Notes: generated by a model from the letters alone, not told the origin. Shown: positions 1 to 7,860, counted from the stretch's first letter. The stretch: DNA of 9,370 nucleotides from Bacteroidota bacterium (GCA_021786655.1 JAJYMU010000053.1:1-9370), one strand, 5' to 3'. Numbers and translations: made by a program.

Positions 1-14
1 TAAAAACTATTTCT

Positions 15-959
15 TTACAATTTTTTTTCTAATACGAGCGTATAACTTGTGTTCGGATAATATCGAATAGTATCTTCTTTGTACTCTTTAACAATGCAGT
101 TCGGAATTTTTTTTGTGATAGCCAATAAATCCCGGCAGTAGCCAAGTTTTGTCATTCGCCACTTTTCGTAAGCGGTTGCATTATGAATCGACGGTTCACA
201 CAACACAGCACCTTTTTTACAAACGCGAAAAACTTCTTTTAGAGCAACTTCGGCGTTTGCCTGACCCAACTGTTCGAGAACATGATTCGAAAAGACAACA
301 TCATAAGACTCATCGGGCAAATCAATTTTTGTTACATCACCTAAAAAGAGTTCCTCATAGAATGATTCGTATATTAGATTAATAAAGCACGACGCCATAC
401 GCGAGTGAGTGTATTCAAATCCGGAAATTTGCATTTCGGGTTTAGATTTAGCGAGCAAATACATGTTTAGACCGGTTCCACAACCAGCATCGAGAACAGT
501 TGGATTTTGTATACCATTGCACAGAGACGAAATATGTTCTATCAATTCAATTCTTGGCCATGCATTTTTACCTATCATAATTTTACCGTTATGTTTTAGC
601 GGTTGAGCGGTTGTGAGGATTCTTAAACTTTCATAGTCGTCGCTGTAACGTGAGAATGTTGATTTTCCATGCTGGTGAGCAAATTTTATAATTCCCTTGC
701 AATCGCCCAAAATCTTAAATGTTTTTTCGATCGGGTTTAGGTAGGAAAATTTTCCCGGTAGAGACATTAAATAATCGTTGAAAGATTTTGGATAATAACA
801 ATATCCTAATACGCTTGCAGCCTTATCGAGACTTTTTTGAAAATTATCCCAGTTATTATATTCTGGGTGAGAACTCTGCCTTCGGTCGGCAATGTTAATT
901 TTCTTATTCAGATTAATTTCATCACAAACTATGTCAAACTTTATTTCTTTTATAATCAT
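15..959 (-). CDS. Class I SAM-dependent methyltransferase
   Basis: A 314-residue soluble protein whose second half is a class I (Rossmann-fold) SAM methyltransferase. Motif I is VLDAGCGTG (155-163), the SAM-binding glycine loop. An acidic residue at the end of strand 2 (E182 in GFEYTHSRM) would hold the ribose hydroxyls. D208 in LFLGDVTKIDLP is at the adenine-binding motif, and YDVVFSNHVLEQL (219-231) is motif IV. The first 130 residues are not part of the methyltransferase core and I do not recognise them; they may bind the acceptor. The gene begins 17 bp after the preceding stop, with a possible weak AGGA site 8 bases upstream of the ATG. Given the neighbours, a glycan or lipid-linked sugar is the likely substrate, for example in O-methylation or chain capping, but this is inference from context only. 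The gene ends 14 bp before the window edge. Confidence 0.88.
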   Translation of the reverse strand: MIIKEIKFDIVCDEINLNKKINIADRRQSSHPEYNNWDNFQKSLDKAASVLGYCYYPKSFNDYLMSLPGKFSYLNPIEKTFKILGDCKGIIKFAHQHGKSTFSRYSDDYESLRILTTAQPLKHNGKIMIGKNAWPRIELIEHISSLCNGIQNPTVLDAGCGTGLNMYLLAKSKPEMQISGFEYTHSRMASCFINLIYESFYEELFLGDVTKIDLPDESYDVVFSNHVLEQLGQANAEVALKEVFRVCKKGAVLCEPSIHNATAYEKWRMTKLGYCRDLLAITKKIPNCIVKEYKEDTIRYYPNTSYTLVLEKKL

Positions 960-976
960 TTAGATTATCCTAAAAT

Positions 977-2389
977 TTATTTCGAATTATTAAATAATTT
1001 AATGTTTTGCATGAAGTTATTTTTAAAAACGAATTTATTTTGTAAATAATCCTTTTTGTAGAATTCGTCAAAAAACCGGGTATACTTTTCATAAAGTCTA
1101 TGAAGCTTTTCCATATTGTAATTCTCGAAAACCCAGAGATGTTTTTTGAATTTCCACAATCGAGAATAAATGGCGCGGTTATACAGCGGTCCGGCGATTC
1201 GCAATAGAATGTAAACCAGCCAATGCCAGAAATGAAACTTGAATTGAGAATTGCGAGTTGAGAATTGAGAATTCTTGATTGTTTTTTGGAAATAGTATGC
1301 TGCGCGGAGGTGATTCATGCCGTCGCCGTAACCGATTACGTCTGCAATCAATTTTTCACGCATTGATTTCTTCTCATGCTCAAAAAAATCTTTGATTTCG
1401 CCGATGGAGAAAAACTCATTGATTAATTTCTGGAATTCTTCGGACGATTGTACAAGCGCCGATCCTTTGTAGAGTGGGTCGCGGTTGAAATCTTTTTCCG
1501 GGTTGATAAAAATCGTTTGTTTATTCATTAACCAACTTTCAAGAGCTGTCGTTGATTCGAAGCATGTCCACAAATCCGAAACACTGATTAGATCATGGAT
1601 TGATTCCTCACTGCACAAATAGATAACGTTTTCATAATGGGCAAGCTCGTTCATTTCATTTTTAACCGGCTCCGGTCGCTCCGGCGCATTTTCCTGCGGG
1701 TGCTGTTTTAGAATAAAGAGAGTGTCTTTGTTACTTATAATCGCATGTTCCAAAACATCGCGGACCTTTTTTCTTTGCTCTTCAATCCAGACCAATTTTG
1801 ATTTGTCCCCCTTTGCCCATATAAGGAGTTCGCTTCGTCCGCGCGGATGATCAAGTTTACCGAATGCCCAGCCGGCATATCCGATGACTTTCTTGTATTG
1901 CTTCTTATTGTATTTGTTGAGGAATTCATCCTTGTGCATGAACTTGTAGATCGTGTATCGATCGAAACCAACTCCGCCGGTTACTACAATTTTGTTCGCC
2001 GCTTCAGGAACTTCCTTTTTCAAAAATTCGGCTGTGCGTTCGCTCCAGCAGCAAACATAATCTTGGTAAAACTTTTTATCACGGTTGAATCCCCAGTAAT
2101 CAAAACTTCCGTCGGTTCTGAAATTACCTTCGGAGATCAGTGCAAAAACCGGAATGCTTTGTTGGTGGGCAATTTTGGAAATTTCAAAATAAAGATTCGA
2201 ACCAATTGTATTTGCTTGAAGAATTACATCCGGTTTAATGCGATAGATTTGATGGATATCAATATTCAGCGCGTGGTAGAATTCGCAATTTAGAAATCGC
2301 TCCGCAAAGTAGCGGATTGGCAAAAGCATCTCCACATCGCGCCCGACGGCATCGTCTGTGAAACAAAGGACTTTTATTTTTTTATCCAT
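977..2389 (-). CDS. Surface-carbohydrate biosynthesis protein, GT-B-like
   Basis: A 470-residue protein of the type annotated as surface carbohydrate biosynthesis proteins, with a GT-B-like fold related to CDP-glycerol glycerophosphotransferases and capsule transferases. Features seen: an N-terminal nucleotide-fold strand (KIKVLCFTDD, 4-13), SEGNF (86-90), VTGGVGFDRY (136-145), KQHPQEN (228-234, the His-Pro motif common in this superfamily) and DLWTCFESTTALESWLMNK (272-290). The last block resembles the donor-binding S/T-E loop of glycerophosphotransferase-like enzymes. The C-terminus (384-470) is rich in aromatic and basic residues, with a hydrophobic stretch near 388-400 that may touch the membrane. 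Residues 373-383 (NSQFSTRNSQF) come from a 7-bp tandem repeat and look like an insertion between the conserved core and this tail. The ATG is 11 bp from a REP-like hairpin and has no Shine-Dalgarno sequence. It lies 17 bp before the methyltransferase. The exact reaction is not inferable. Confidence 0.8.
   Translation of the reverse strand: MDKKIKVLCFTDDAVGRDVEMLLPIRYFAERFLNCEFYHALNIDIHQIYRIKPDVILQANTIGSNLYFEISKIAHQQSIPVFALISEGNFRTDGSFDYWGFNRDKKFYQDYVCCWSERTAEFLKKEVPEAANKIVVTGGVGFDRYTIYKFMHKDEFLNKYNKKQYKKVIGYAGWAFGKLDHPRGRSELLIWAKGDKSKLVWIEEQRKKVRDVLEHAIISNKDTLFILKQHPQENAPERPEPVKNEMNELAHYENVIYLCSEESIHDLISVSDLWTCFESTTALESWLMNKQTIFINPEKDFNRDPLYKGSALVQSSEEFQKLINEFFSIGEIKDFFEHEKKSMREKLIADVIGYGDGMNHLRAAYYFQKTIKNSQFSTRNSQFKFHFWHWLVYILLRIAGPLYNRAIYSRLWKFKKHLWVFENYNMEKLHRLYEKYTRFFDEFYKKDYLQNKFVFKNNFMQNIKLFNNSK
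1241..1274 (-). repeat. In-frame heptanucleotide tandem repeat (TTGAGAA)
   Basis: Four adjoining 7-bp units fill 1244-1271 on the plus strand: three exact TTGAGAA copies and one TTGCGAG (1251-1257). They lie inside the surface-carbohydrate gene and encode NSQFSTRNSQF, residues 373-383. The length of 28 bp is not a multiple of three. The 11-mer AATTGAGAATT within it recurs in the leader near 9250 and 9310. Confidence 0.75.
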
Positions 2390-2396
2390 TAGTTGT

Positions 2397-2421
2397 GTAG
2401 GGAAAGGTCTGTGACCTTTCC
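2397..2421 (+). repeat. REP-like hairpin unit, left copy
   Basis: GTAG (2397-2400) is followed by a perfect 9-bp stem (GGAAAGGTC at 2401-2409, GACCTTTCC at 2413-2421) closing a 3-nt TGT loop. The layout matches REP elements mobilised by RAYT (TnpA-REP) transposases, which have a GTAG or GGAG foot before an imperfect palindrome. The same layout recurs inverted at 2471-2495. No RAYT gene is in the window. Confidence 0.7.
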
Positions 2422-2430
2422 GATTTTTTT
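2401..2430 (+). terminator. Plus-strand terminator-like hairpin with T-tract
   Basis: The left REP-like stem is followed by GA and seven T residues (2424-2430), the form of a Rho-independent terminator for transcripts moving rightward. No plus-strand gene precedes it, so it could only stop antisense transcription. In the operon direction the U-tract is absent, so it should not end the operon message. Confidence 0.35.
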
Positions 2431-2440
2431 AGAGAACAGG

Positions 2441-2461
2441 GAAGTAGTCACAGACCCCTCC
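2441..2461 (-). repeat. Degenerate third REP-like unit
   Basis: Plus-strand arms 2441-2449 (GAAGTAGTC) and 2453-2461 (GACCCCTCC) pair with one mismatch and two G-T wobbles (read on the minus strand) around a 3-nt ACA loop. The ten bases GTCACAGACC are identical to the minus-strand sequence of the left unit. It has the same 9-3-9 geometry but lacks a clean GTAG foot, so it looks like a decayed copy. Confidence 0.45.
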
Positions 2462-2470
2462 AAAGTTTTC

Positions 2471-2495
2471 GGAACGGTTATAAACCGTTCCCTAC
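2471..2495 (-). repeat. REP-like hairpin unit, right copy
   Basis: On the minus strand, GTAG (2495-2492) is followed by a perfect 9-bp stem with a 3-nt loop (plus-strand arms GGAACGGTT 2471-2479 and AACCGTTCC 2483-2491, loop ATA). It aligns with the left unit across the whole element. The differences in one stem arm (A to C) are matched by compensating changes in the other (T to G), so the pairing is conserved rather than the exact sequence. Its TAG is the stop codon of the glycosyltransferase at 3790-2492. Confidence 0.7.
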
Positions 2496-3790
2496 GATTT
2501 TGTTAGTTGATCTAAATATCCCGCAAGCATTTTCGTCAAATTTCTATTTGAGTATTGTGATATATCCGTTTGGTTTGAAACCAATTTCCCAAGCTTGAAC
2601 TTTTCGTAAAACTCTTTAACGGTTTTAATTGTTGTCTCTAGATCGTTGAAACCGCACGTGGATCCAGCGTTAACCCCATGAACGATTTTTGATGCGTCGC
2701 TTTCCTCCGGTCCGATAACAAGAATCGGTCTACGCGACGCGAGATATTCAAAAAGTTTGCCCGGCAATCGTCCGTTCACGTTTGGCATGTTGTTTAGAAT
2801 CAACAATAGCGCTTGTGACCGATGCATTCTTTCCAAAGTCTCTTTTCGCGACAAATGTTCAAACAAACGAAGATTACTTTTTAAACCAAGCGATTCCAGC
2901 TCATCAATTATTGCGTGACCGACAAAGCCGGCAAGTTCAATTTCCAATTCATTTTTAAATTGTTCGTTCTCGGCGGCTATGATTGACAGAGCTTTCCAAA
3001 GAGTCTTTGCGTTTCTATCCGGACCAAGACTTCCATAATGGCTCAAAGTAAATTTTTGTGAAAGCGGAACATTAATATTTTTGAAATCATCTTCATCGTA
3101 ACCCCACACAATCACGCCGACATCATTCGCACCGATGGATTCCAAATCGCGTTTCCATGTGTCGCTGCAGATCGTAATCTTATCAGCCCAACGGAACACG
3201 TGTTGTTCCTTTGCCTCGTGAATCCTTTGCGAAATTGGATTTAGCATTAGCTGCGGAAAGTAATCAACTTGCGTCCACGGATCCTGAAAATCCGCGTGCC
3301 ACGGAATACCCAACTTCTTTTTCACACCGTATGCAATCATGTGAGTTGATTGAGGCGGACCATTTGTGAACAAAACATCAACCGGGTTTTCTTTTAAGTA
3401 CGTGGTTAAAAATTTCACGCTTGGACGGATCCAAAACTTGCGGGCATCCGGAATAAAAATATTTCCGCGAATCCATATTCCAAGTTTATGACCGAAACTT
3501 GGTTTTTCTTCTTCCAAAAAAACGTTATGAATCCGCTCTCCTTTTTTCTTTCCCGTTATCAACTTAAAAAGATAGTACGGCTCCCAAATTTTTGTTTTGA
3601 GTATTGTCGCGCCTTCCGGCACATCCTTAAAATTACCTTCGTCGAGAACCGGATATTCCGGATTATCGGCTGTGCAAATCACCGGCTCCCAGCCAAACTC
3701 CCGCAAGTATTTCGCAAACTTAAGACAGCGATGAACTGCTATTCCGCCCGCCGGAGGCCAGTAATATGATATGATCAAAACTTTTTTCAT
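2492..3790 (-). CDS. Glycosyltransferase, GT4-like (GT-B fold)
   Basis: A 432-residue, probably cytoplasmic glycosyltransferase with two Rossmann-like domains. The N-terminal domain starts MKKVLIISYYWPPAGGIAVHR (WPPAGGIAVHR at 11-21), the classical GT4 opening with a glycine loop. FTNGPPQSTH (141-150) and the D-rich HADFQDPWTQVDYF (165-178) follow. The C-terminal domain begins near FTLSHYGSLGPDRN (247-260) and has the nucleotide-sugar block GRLPGKLFEYLASRRPIL (340-357), with K345 and E349 in the usual donor-binding places. This is a common variant of the EX7E region. The gene starts inside the end of the flippase gene (4-bp ATGA overlap), which implies coupled translation; no good ribosome site is visible. 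Its last codons are TCG followed by stop TAG, and that TAG lies inside the GTAG foot of a REP-like unit, so the exact C-terminus (KS) may have been set by the repeat. Donor and acceptor are unknown. Confidence 0.9.
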   Translation of the reverse strand: MKKVLIISYYWPPAGGIAVHRCLKFAKYLREFGWEPVICTADNPEYPVLDEGNFKDVPEGATILKTKIWEPYYLFKLITGKKKGERIHNVFLEEEKPSFGHKLGIWIRGNIFIPDARKFWIRPSVKFLTTYLKENPVDVLFTNGPPQSTHMIAYGVKKKLGIPWHADFQDPWTQVDYFPQLMLNPISQRIHEAKEQHVFRWADKITICSDTWKRDLESIGANDVGVIVWGYDEDDFKNINVPLSQKFTLSHYGSLGPDRNAKTLWKALSIIAAENEQFKNELEIELAGFVGHAIIDELESLGLKSNLRLFEHLSRKETLERMHRSQALLLILNNMPNVNGRLPGKLFEYLASRRPILVIGPEESDASKIVHGVNAGSTCGFNDLETTIKTVKEFYEKFKLGKLVSNQTDISQYSNRNLTKMLAGYLDQLTKS

Positions 3791-5307
3791 GGCCGGATCA
3801 TTGCGTCGGTATCAGTCGGCGGTTTCGCCGCGCCTTTTATAATACCCTTAATAAAATCGATTATCTTTGACGGACTTGTTAGAATATCCAATTCGGCTTT
3901 TTCGTAAAATTTGAAAAGGAATAGAACAACCGGGAAAAGAATTGTAATAATAAGTTTGACCGCGATCTGTAAAATGTTGTTCATTGCAGGCAGCAAATAA
4001 ATTGCCGACGCAAAAATCGATCCGGCAACGATCATCAATAATAGTTTGCGGTTCTCAAAATCGATTCTAAAATATTTGTTTGAGACTTTCTGTGTGATCA
4101 AATAAAAAATTACGAATGACACAAGCGTATTCACCGCCGCAGCCATTATTCCATAGATCGGTATAAAAATAAAATTTAGAATTATGTTCAGTGCCGAAGC
4201 GCCGATGGTGATCCACGCAATATGTTTGGTGTTCTTGGTCAGCATCATTCCCAACGACGCTGTTAAGCGCATCCCGCTAAAGACATAAGAGAGCAAAATA
4301 ATCGGGACAACCAAATAGGAGGAATAAAAATCTGATTGTTGCGCAAAAAGTCTAACGATTTCTTTGCTGAAGAGTGAAAGAAAAACAAAACCCCACACGA
4401 AAACAAAAGTTGAATATGTCATCAGCTTAGAGAAAAAACGGTTATCGTCCGGTTGTCGGAAATATTTATACGCAATCGGTAAAAGTCCAAGACTGAACGG
4501 AAGAACAAGAAACATATTTAATACGCCGGCAATTCTGTAAGCCAAACCGTACAATGCAACGGACTTCGAACCCAATAAAAATTTTATAATAAACCGGTCG
4601 CTTTGATTAAGTAGCAAAAACCCTATTGCGCTGAATACAAGAGGAATACCGAATCTTAATGCAACCGATAGAATTGATTTACTAAAACGTACCGTTACCT
4701 GTGGAATAATTTTAACAAGAAGAACAAATGTTGTAAGGATTTCTACAATCATCGCGGCGGTTAATATTCCGCTTATACCTTTATTTTCATGAGCTACAAA
4801 ATAAATTGTAAAAAGCGTGAGCAACAAAGTACCAGATACACTTATCACAGAATAATAAACAGATTCTTCTTCAGCCCTTATCTTAGCCAGAAATAAATTG
4901 TTTAAGACTTTGAAAAATACAATGTAAGAAGTTAACCTCAGATATTCGGCTTTTATTTGAGAATGTTCTAAGAAGGATGAATACTTTATTATGATAAATT
5001 CCGTAATAATAACTAGGATAAGACAAACACAAAGGACAAATGTGGTGAGTGTAAAAAGTGTTGTCCCTTTTTGATCTTTGTATTCGTTACTGTTGTTGAG
5101 AAAAATAATTGAACTAGCTTGCCCGAGTATTATAATTCCGGCGAGCATTTGTATTATGTTATCAATGAGATCCCAATTCCCGAAGTCGGTTAAAACAAGT
5201 TTTGCCGTAAACAACGGAAGAAGAATTACACCGACAACTTTCGGCGCAATATTGCTGAGACTATAAATGAAAGTGTCGCGAACAGTACTTTTTAACCGTT
5301 CAAGCAT
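3787..5307 (-). CDS. Oligosaccharide flippase, Wzx-like (MOP superfamily)
   Basis: A 506-residue, very hydrophobic protein with about 12-14 predicted membrane segments, the usual size and architecture of polysaccharide-synthesis flippases in the MOP exporter superfamily. These move polyprenyl-pyrophosphate-linked oligosaccharides from the inner to the outer face of the cytoplasmic membrane. The N-terminus (KSTVRDTFIYSLSNIAPKVV, 6-25) is the usual amphipathic lead into TM1. The centre carries the family-typical block QSDRFIIKFLLGSKSVALYG (235-254), running into AYRIAGVL (256-263), and FIPIYGIMAAAVNT (381-394) is the characteristic late helix. The C-terminus (about 470-506) is a soluble tail. 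The ATG (5307-5305) follows the YfhO TAA with no spacer, and its own TGA overlaps the next ATG (3790-3787). Both junctions suggest translational coupling. The substrate cannot be read from sequence. The best alternative, another MOP exporter such as a MurJ-like protein, is less likely given the neighbours. Confidence 0.9.
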   Translation of the reverse strand: MLERLKSTVRDTFIYSLSNIAPKVVGVILLPLFTAKLVLTDFGNWDLIDNIIQMLAGIIILGQASSIIFLNNSNEYKDQKGTTLFTLTTFVLCVCLILVIITEFIIIKYSSFLEHSQIKAEYLRLTSYIVFFKVLNNLFLAKIRAEEESVYYSVISVSGTLLLTLFTIYFVAHENKGISGILTAAMIVEILTTFVLLVKIIPQVTVRFSKSILSVALRFGIPLVFSAIGFLLLNQSDRFIIKFLLGSKSVALYGLAYRIAGVLNMFLVLPFSLGLLPIAYKYFRQPDDNRFFSKLMTYSTFVFVWGFVFLSLFSKEIVRLFAQQSDFYSSYLVVPIILLSYVFSGMRLTASLGMMLTKNTKHIAWITIGASALNIILNFIFIPIYGIMAAAVNTLVSFVIFYLITQKVSNKYFRIDFENRKLLLMIVAGSIFASAIYLLPAMNNILQIAVKLIITILFPVVLFLFKFYEKAELDILTSPSKIIDFIKGIIKGAAKPPTDTDAMIRP

Positions 5308-7845
5308 TTACTTTTTTCCCGGCGTTTTTTTCTTCGAAGTTACAAACAGAATGTACCCGAGTCCGCCAAACATTATTAAGTTAAGAATCAGCGACAAATA
5401 TTTTCCCGCAACAAATCCACCCGGTTCATATACAAATTCAACTTTATGTTTACCTTGCGGAACAACGATGCCTTGAAATCCATAATCAGCTTTGTAAATA
5501 GTTGTCGGCGAATTATCGATGAACGCTTTCCAGCCGGGCAGATATGTCGTTCCGAAAAACAAAAAGTTGCTGCTTTTGCAATTTACATCGGCGGCGAGAG
5601 ATTCATCTTTATAAGAAATGATCTGCGCCGAATTTGTCGAATCGCCTTTATCGAATTTGAAATCCAGCTTTTCCACGAACGCGAGTTTCTTCGGATCGAA
5701 AGAATTGTTTTTGATAGAGTTCAAAATATCAACACCGGATTTTTGTGCGACACTATCAACGAAATAAATTCGCGGCAGCGCTTTTTCGTTCCGGTAAACA
5801 AATTCGTCTTTACCTTGATAAATATTTGCGAATCCGTCGGGATTGTACGGGCGATCAGTTACAACATATTTTACGCCAAGCATTCTCCAGAGTGTTGGAT
5901 TGACCGGACCTACGACATCCATAATATCTTGATAGCTTCTTGGTTTTACGGCAGAGTAACCGTAAAAATCTTCCTGCAAAAAATAAACGTTAAAATTTGC
6001 GTTGCTGGAAAATGAACCAAGCGAACCGTCTTGTTTCAAATTCAAAAGCCGGTGCGGTTCTTTATCGTTCTGCTGTTTGATCACGGAAATGTAATTCGGT
6101 TCTCTGAAAAGATCGTTCACTTTTTCAGAATCGACGTAAGACGCGCCGCGGTGACTTACTCTAAACAAGTCAAACAAAACAAGCACGGCTATTCCGGCAA
6201 TGAAAAGTTCTTTGTTCAATTTTGATTTTATGAACGCATAAATCAAACTGAACGTTAGAGCGAGCAATGCAAACGACGCAAGCAGATCGCCCTTGAACAT
6301 ATCGGTCATATATTCGGCAAGTGCGTTGAACGTTTGAGCTTCCTGCTGAGCACGCTGCGATTGACCGAGTGATGCGGCGTAATCGCTGACACGCTGTGTA
6401 AACCAGCTGCCGATACTTCCGCTTAGAAGAAAGAACAGAACAAACAATCCAGCAAATGCCATCGCGGTGTACTTGAAGATTTTTTCTGTCTTTGCATTTT
6501 TTTCATCGCGCAAAGAAATAATTTTCATTAAACCTAGTCCGGCAAGAATAGGGAAGATGATTTGAATTATGTGAAGAGTCATCGAAGGCGAGCGGAAATT
6601 ATCAAATCCCGGAAAATGATAGTAAAATAAATTATATAAGAATGGAAGGTTTCTTCCGAAAGAGAGCAAGAGAAAGAGCAGCACCACAATTCCGAAAAAC
6701 TGCACAATCGGATCCCTCCAGCGGACAATTAAAGTGAAAATACCGAGCGCAAAAATTATGATTCCCATATACATGGCAACATCAACCGAGGTCATCTGTC
6801 CGAAGTAAGTATTCACTTCATAATCTTGATTTTGAGTGAGCGGACCATTGTAAGTTGATTTTCCGAAACCATAGTAAGAAGGAACAATGAATGTCAAAAT
6901 TTCACCGGGCGAGTATGACCAATTTGTTGCGTACTCGTACGCATTGTTCTGCGATTCCGCGCCGGTCTCTTTCAGTTCCGTAACGCTTTTCGTTCCGCGT
7001 GTAGAATACGGTTTGTATTCGTAGAGCTGCGCGTAAGTATCGAACGACATCAGAAAGGCAATCAGTCCGGCAACAACCACGATACCGAGAGACTTCAGCA
7101 ACTGTTTCTGCAGTGCATTGTCTTTTGTGATGAAGGAACGAACGAAGAAATAAATGAAATAAATAATCGTTGCAAGAATAAAATAAAACACAATTTGAAC
7201 GTGAGCGCCGAGGACAAGAAGATGCATGCCGAGCAGAAACAATGTAAAATCTAACCACGTAATTTTTTTCTGAAATTTGAAAAGCATCATCAAGATAAAA
7301 GGAAAGACGGCGAGACTCATCAGCTTTGTGATGTGACCGATATAAAAGAGAAGTACTATCCCGGTGCTGAAAATTGTTGCAACCGAAACAAGAAAGCTAA
7401 TGCCCCGTCCGGCGCCGAAACTCCGCATAAAGAAAAAAGCCGTGAAAGCGAGAATGACAAAACTGAAAGTATAAATGGCGTTGTAATCATGGAAAACGGC
7501 AGAATAAATTTTTGATGCATAAGAATAAACATCGGCAGTTAAATCGAACCAGCGCAGCGACATTGATGTTGCGACCGCAGGCACTCCGCAAAATATGTAT
7601 GGGTTCCAAAGAGAAAAGCCGTCCCGGTCTTTGGTAGCATACTCGCGCAGACTTTTTACCTGGATAAGATCGCCGGAAGAAGTTGTCTTATCGCCGAACA
7701 TTACAGGCGAAAAGAAGATCAAGATTAAGATTAAGAGAAAGAGCAAGAGCGCCGGAGTCTGATACTTTTCCGGAACATACTTGCTGAATTTAAATCCGGC
7801 ATCTGCTGATTTTGGTGTCGTCGATTTTTTTTGTTGCTTTCCCAT
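5308..7845 (-). CDS. YfhO-family polytopic membrane protein (probable GT-C glycosyltransferase)
   Basis: An 845-residue inner-membrane protein resembling the YfhO family (Pfam YfhO). In Firmicutes, YfhO-type proteins transfer sugars from undecaprenyl-phosphate donors to cell-wall polymers outside the membrane; extending that role here is inference. A short basic, soluble N-terminus is followed by a first membrane segment at about 31-49. Then comes an extracytoplasmic loop with SGDLIQVKSLREY (57-69) and LWNPYIFCGVPA (79-90), whose acidic residue D59 is a candidate catalytic residue by analogy with GT-C enzymes. About a dozen further hydrophobic segments run to about 560. A soluble domain (about 565-810) ends in the typical YfhO block YLPGWKAFID (768-777) and VPQGKHKVEFVYEP (795-808), and a last membrane helix lies at about 812-834. 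The start is supported by GGAG five bases upstream. The stop codon directly abuts the flippase ATG. The acceptor is unknown. Confidence 0.85.
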   Translation of the reverse strand: MGKQQKKSTTPKSADAGFKFSKYVPEKYQTPALLLFLLILILIFFSPVMFGDKTTSSGDLIQVKSLREYATKDRDGFSLWNPYIFCGVPAVATSMSLRWFDLTADVYSYASKIYSAVFHDYNAIYTFSFVILAFTAFFFMRSFGAGRGISFLVSVATIFSTGIVLLFYIGHITKLMSLAVFPFILMMLFKFQKKITWLDFTLFLLGMHLLVLGAHVQIVFYFILATIIYFIYFFVRSFITKDNALQKQLLKSLGIVVVAGLIAFLMSFDTYAQLYEYKPYSTRGTKSVTELKETGAESQNNAYEYATNWSYSPGEILTFIVPSYYGFGKSTYNGPLTQNQDYEVNTYFGQMTSVDVAMYMGIIIFALGIFTLIVRWRDPIVQFFGIVVLLFLLLSFGRNLPFLYNLFYYHFPGFDNFRSPSMTLHIIQIIFPILAGLGLMKIISLRDEKNAKTEKIFKYTAMAFAGLFVLFFLLSGSIGSWFTQRVSDYAASLGQSQRAQQEAQTFNALAEYMTDMFKGDLLASFALLALTFSLIYAFIKSKLNKELFIAGIAVLVLFDLFRVSHRGASYVDSEKVNDLFREPNYISVIKQQNDKEPHRLLNLKQDGSLGSFSSNANFNVYFLQEDFYGYSAVKPRSYQDIMDVVGPVNPTLWRMLGVKYVVTDRPYNPDGFANIYQGKDEFVYRNEKALPRIYFVDSVAQKSGVDILNSIKNNSFDPKKLAFVEKLDFKFDKGDSTNSAQIISYKDESLAADVNCKSSNFLFFGTTYLPGWKAFIDNSPTTIYKADYGFQGIVVPQGKHKVEFVYEPGGFVAGKYLSLILNLIMFGGLGYILFVTSKKKTPGKK

Positions 7846-7850
7846 TTATT

Positions 7851-7854
7851 CTCC
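7851..7854 (-). promoter_or_regulatory. Ribosome binding site of the YfhO gene
   Basis: GGAG on the minus strand, five bases before the ATG at 7845. It is the clearest Shine-Dalgarno sequence in the window. It fixes the YfhO start and suggests independent initiation after the 111-bp gap. Confidence 0.6.
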
Positions 7855-7860
7855 GTTTTT

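Noticed and set aside
746..766. Palindrome GGAAAATTTTCC
   Set aside because: It is a short, AT-rich self-complementary stretch inside the methyltransferase gene. It lacks the 9-3-9 geometry and GTAG foot of the REP-like units.
1847..2293. 148-codon open frame on the plus strand
   Set aside because: It is antisense to the well-supported surface-carbohydrate gene and has no motif or ribosome site.
5446..6015. 189-codon open frame on the plus strand
   Set aside because: It lies entirely opposite the YfhO coding region, gives a composition typical of antisense frames, and shows no recognisable domain.
6902..7258. 118-codon minus-strand open frame rich in Arg, Ser and Cys
   Set aside because: It is an alternate frame inside YfhO, whose own frame encodes clear membrane helices throughout.
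7716..7756. Purine-rich 6-bp periodicity (AAGATT, AAGAGA)
   Set aside because: It follows from Leu/Ile/Phe codons in the first YfhO membrane helix (LLLFLLILILIFF), so it is coding constraint, not a repeat element.
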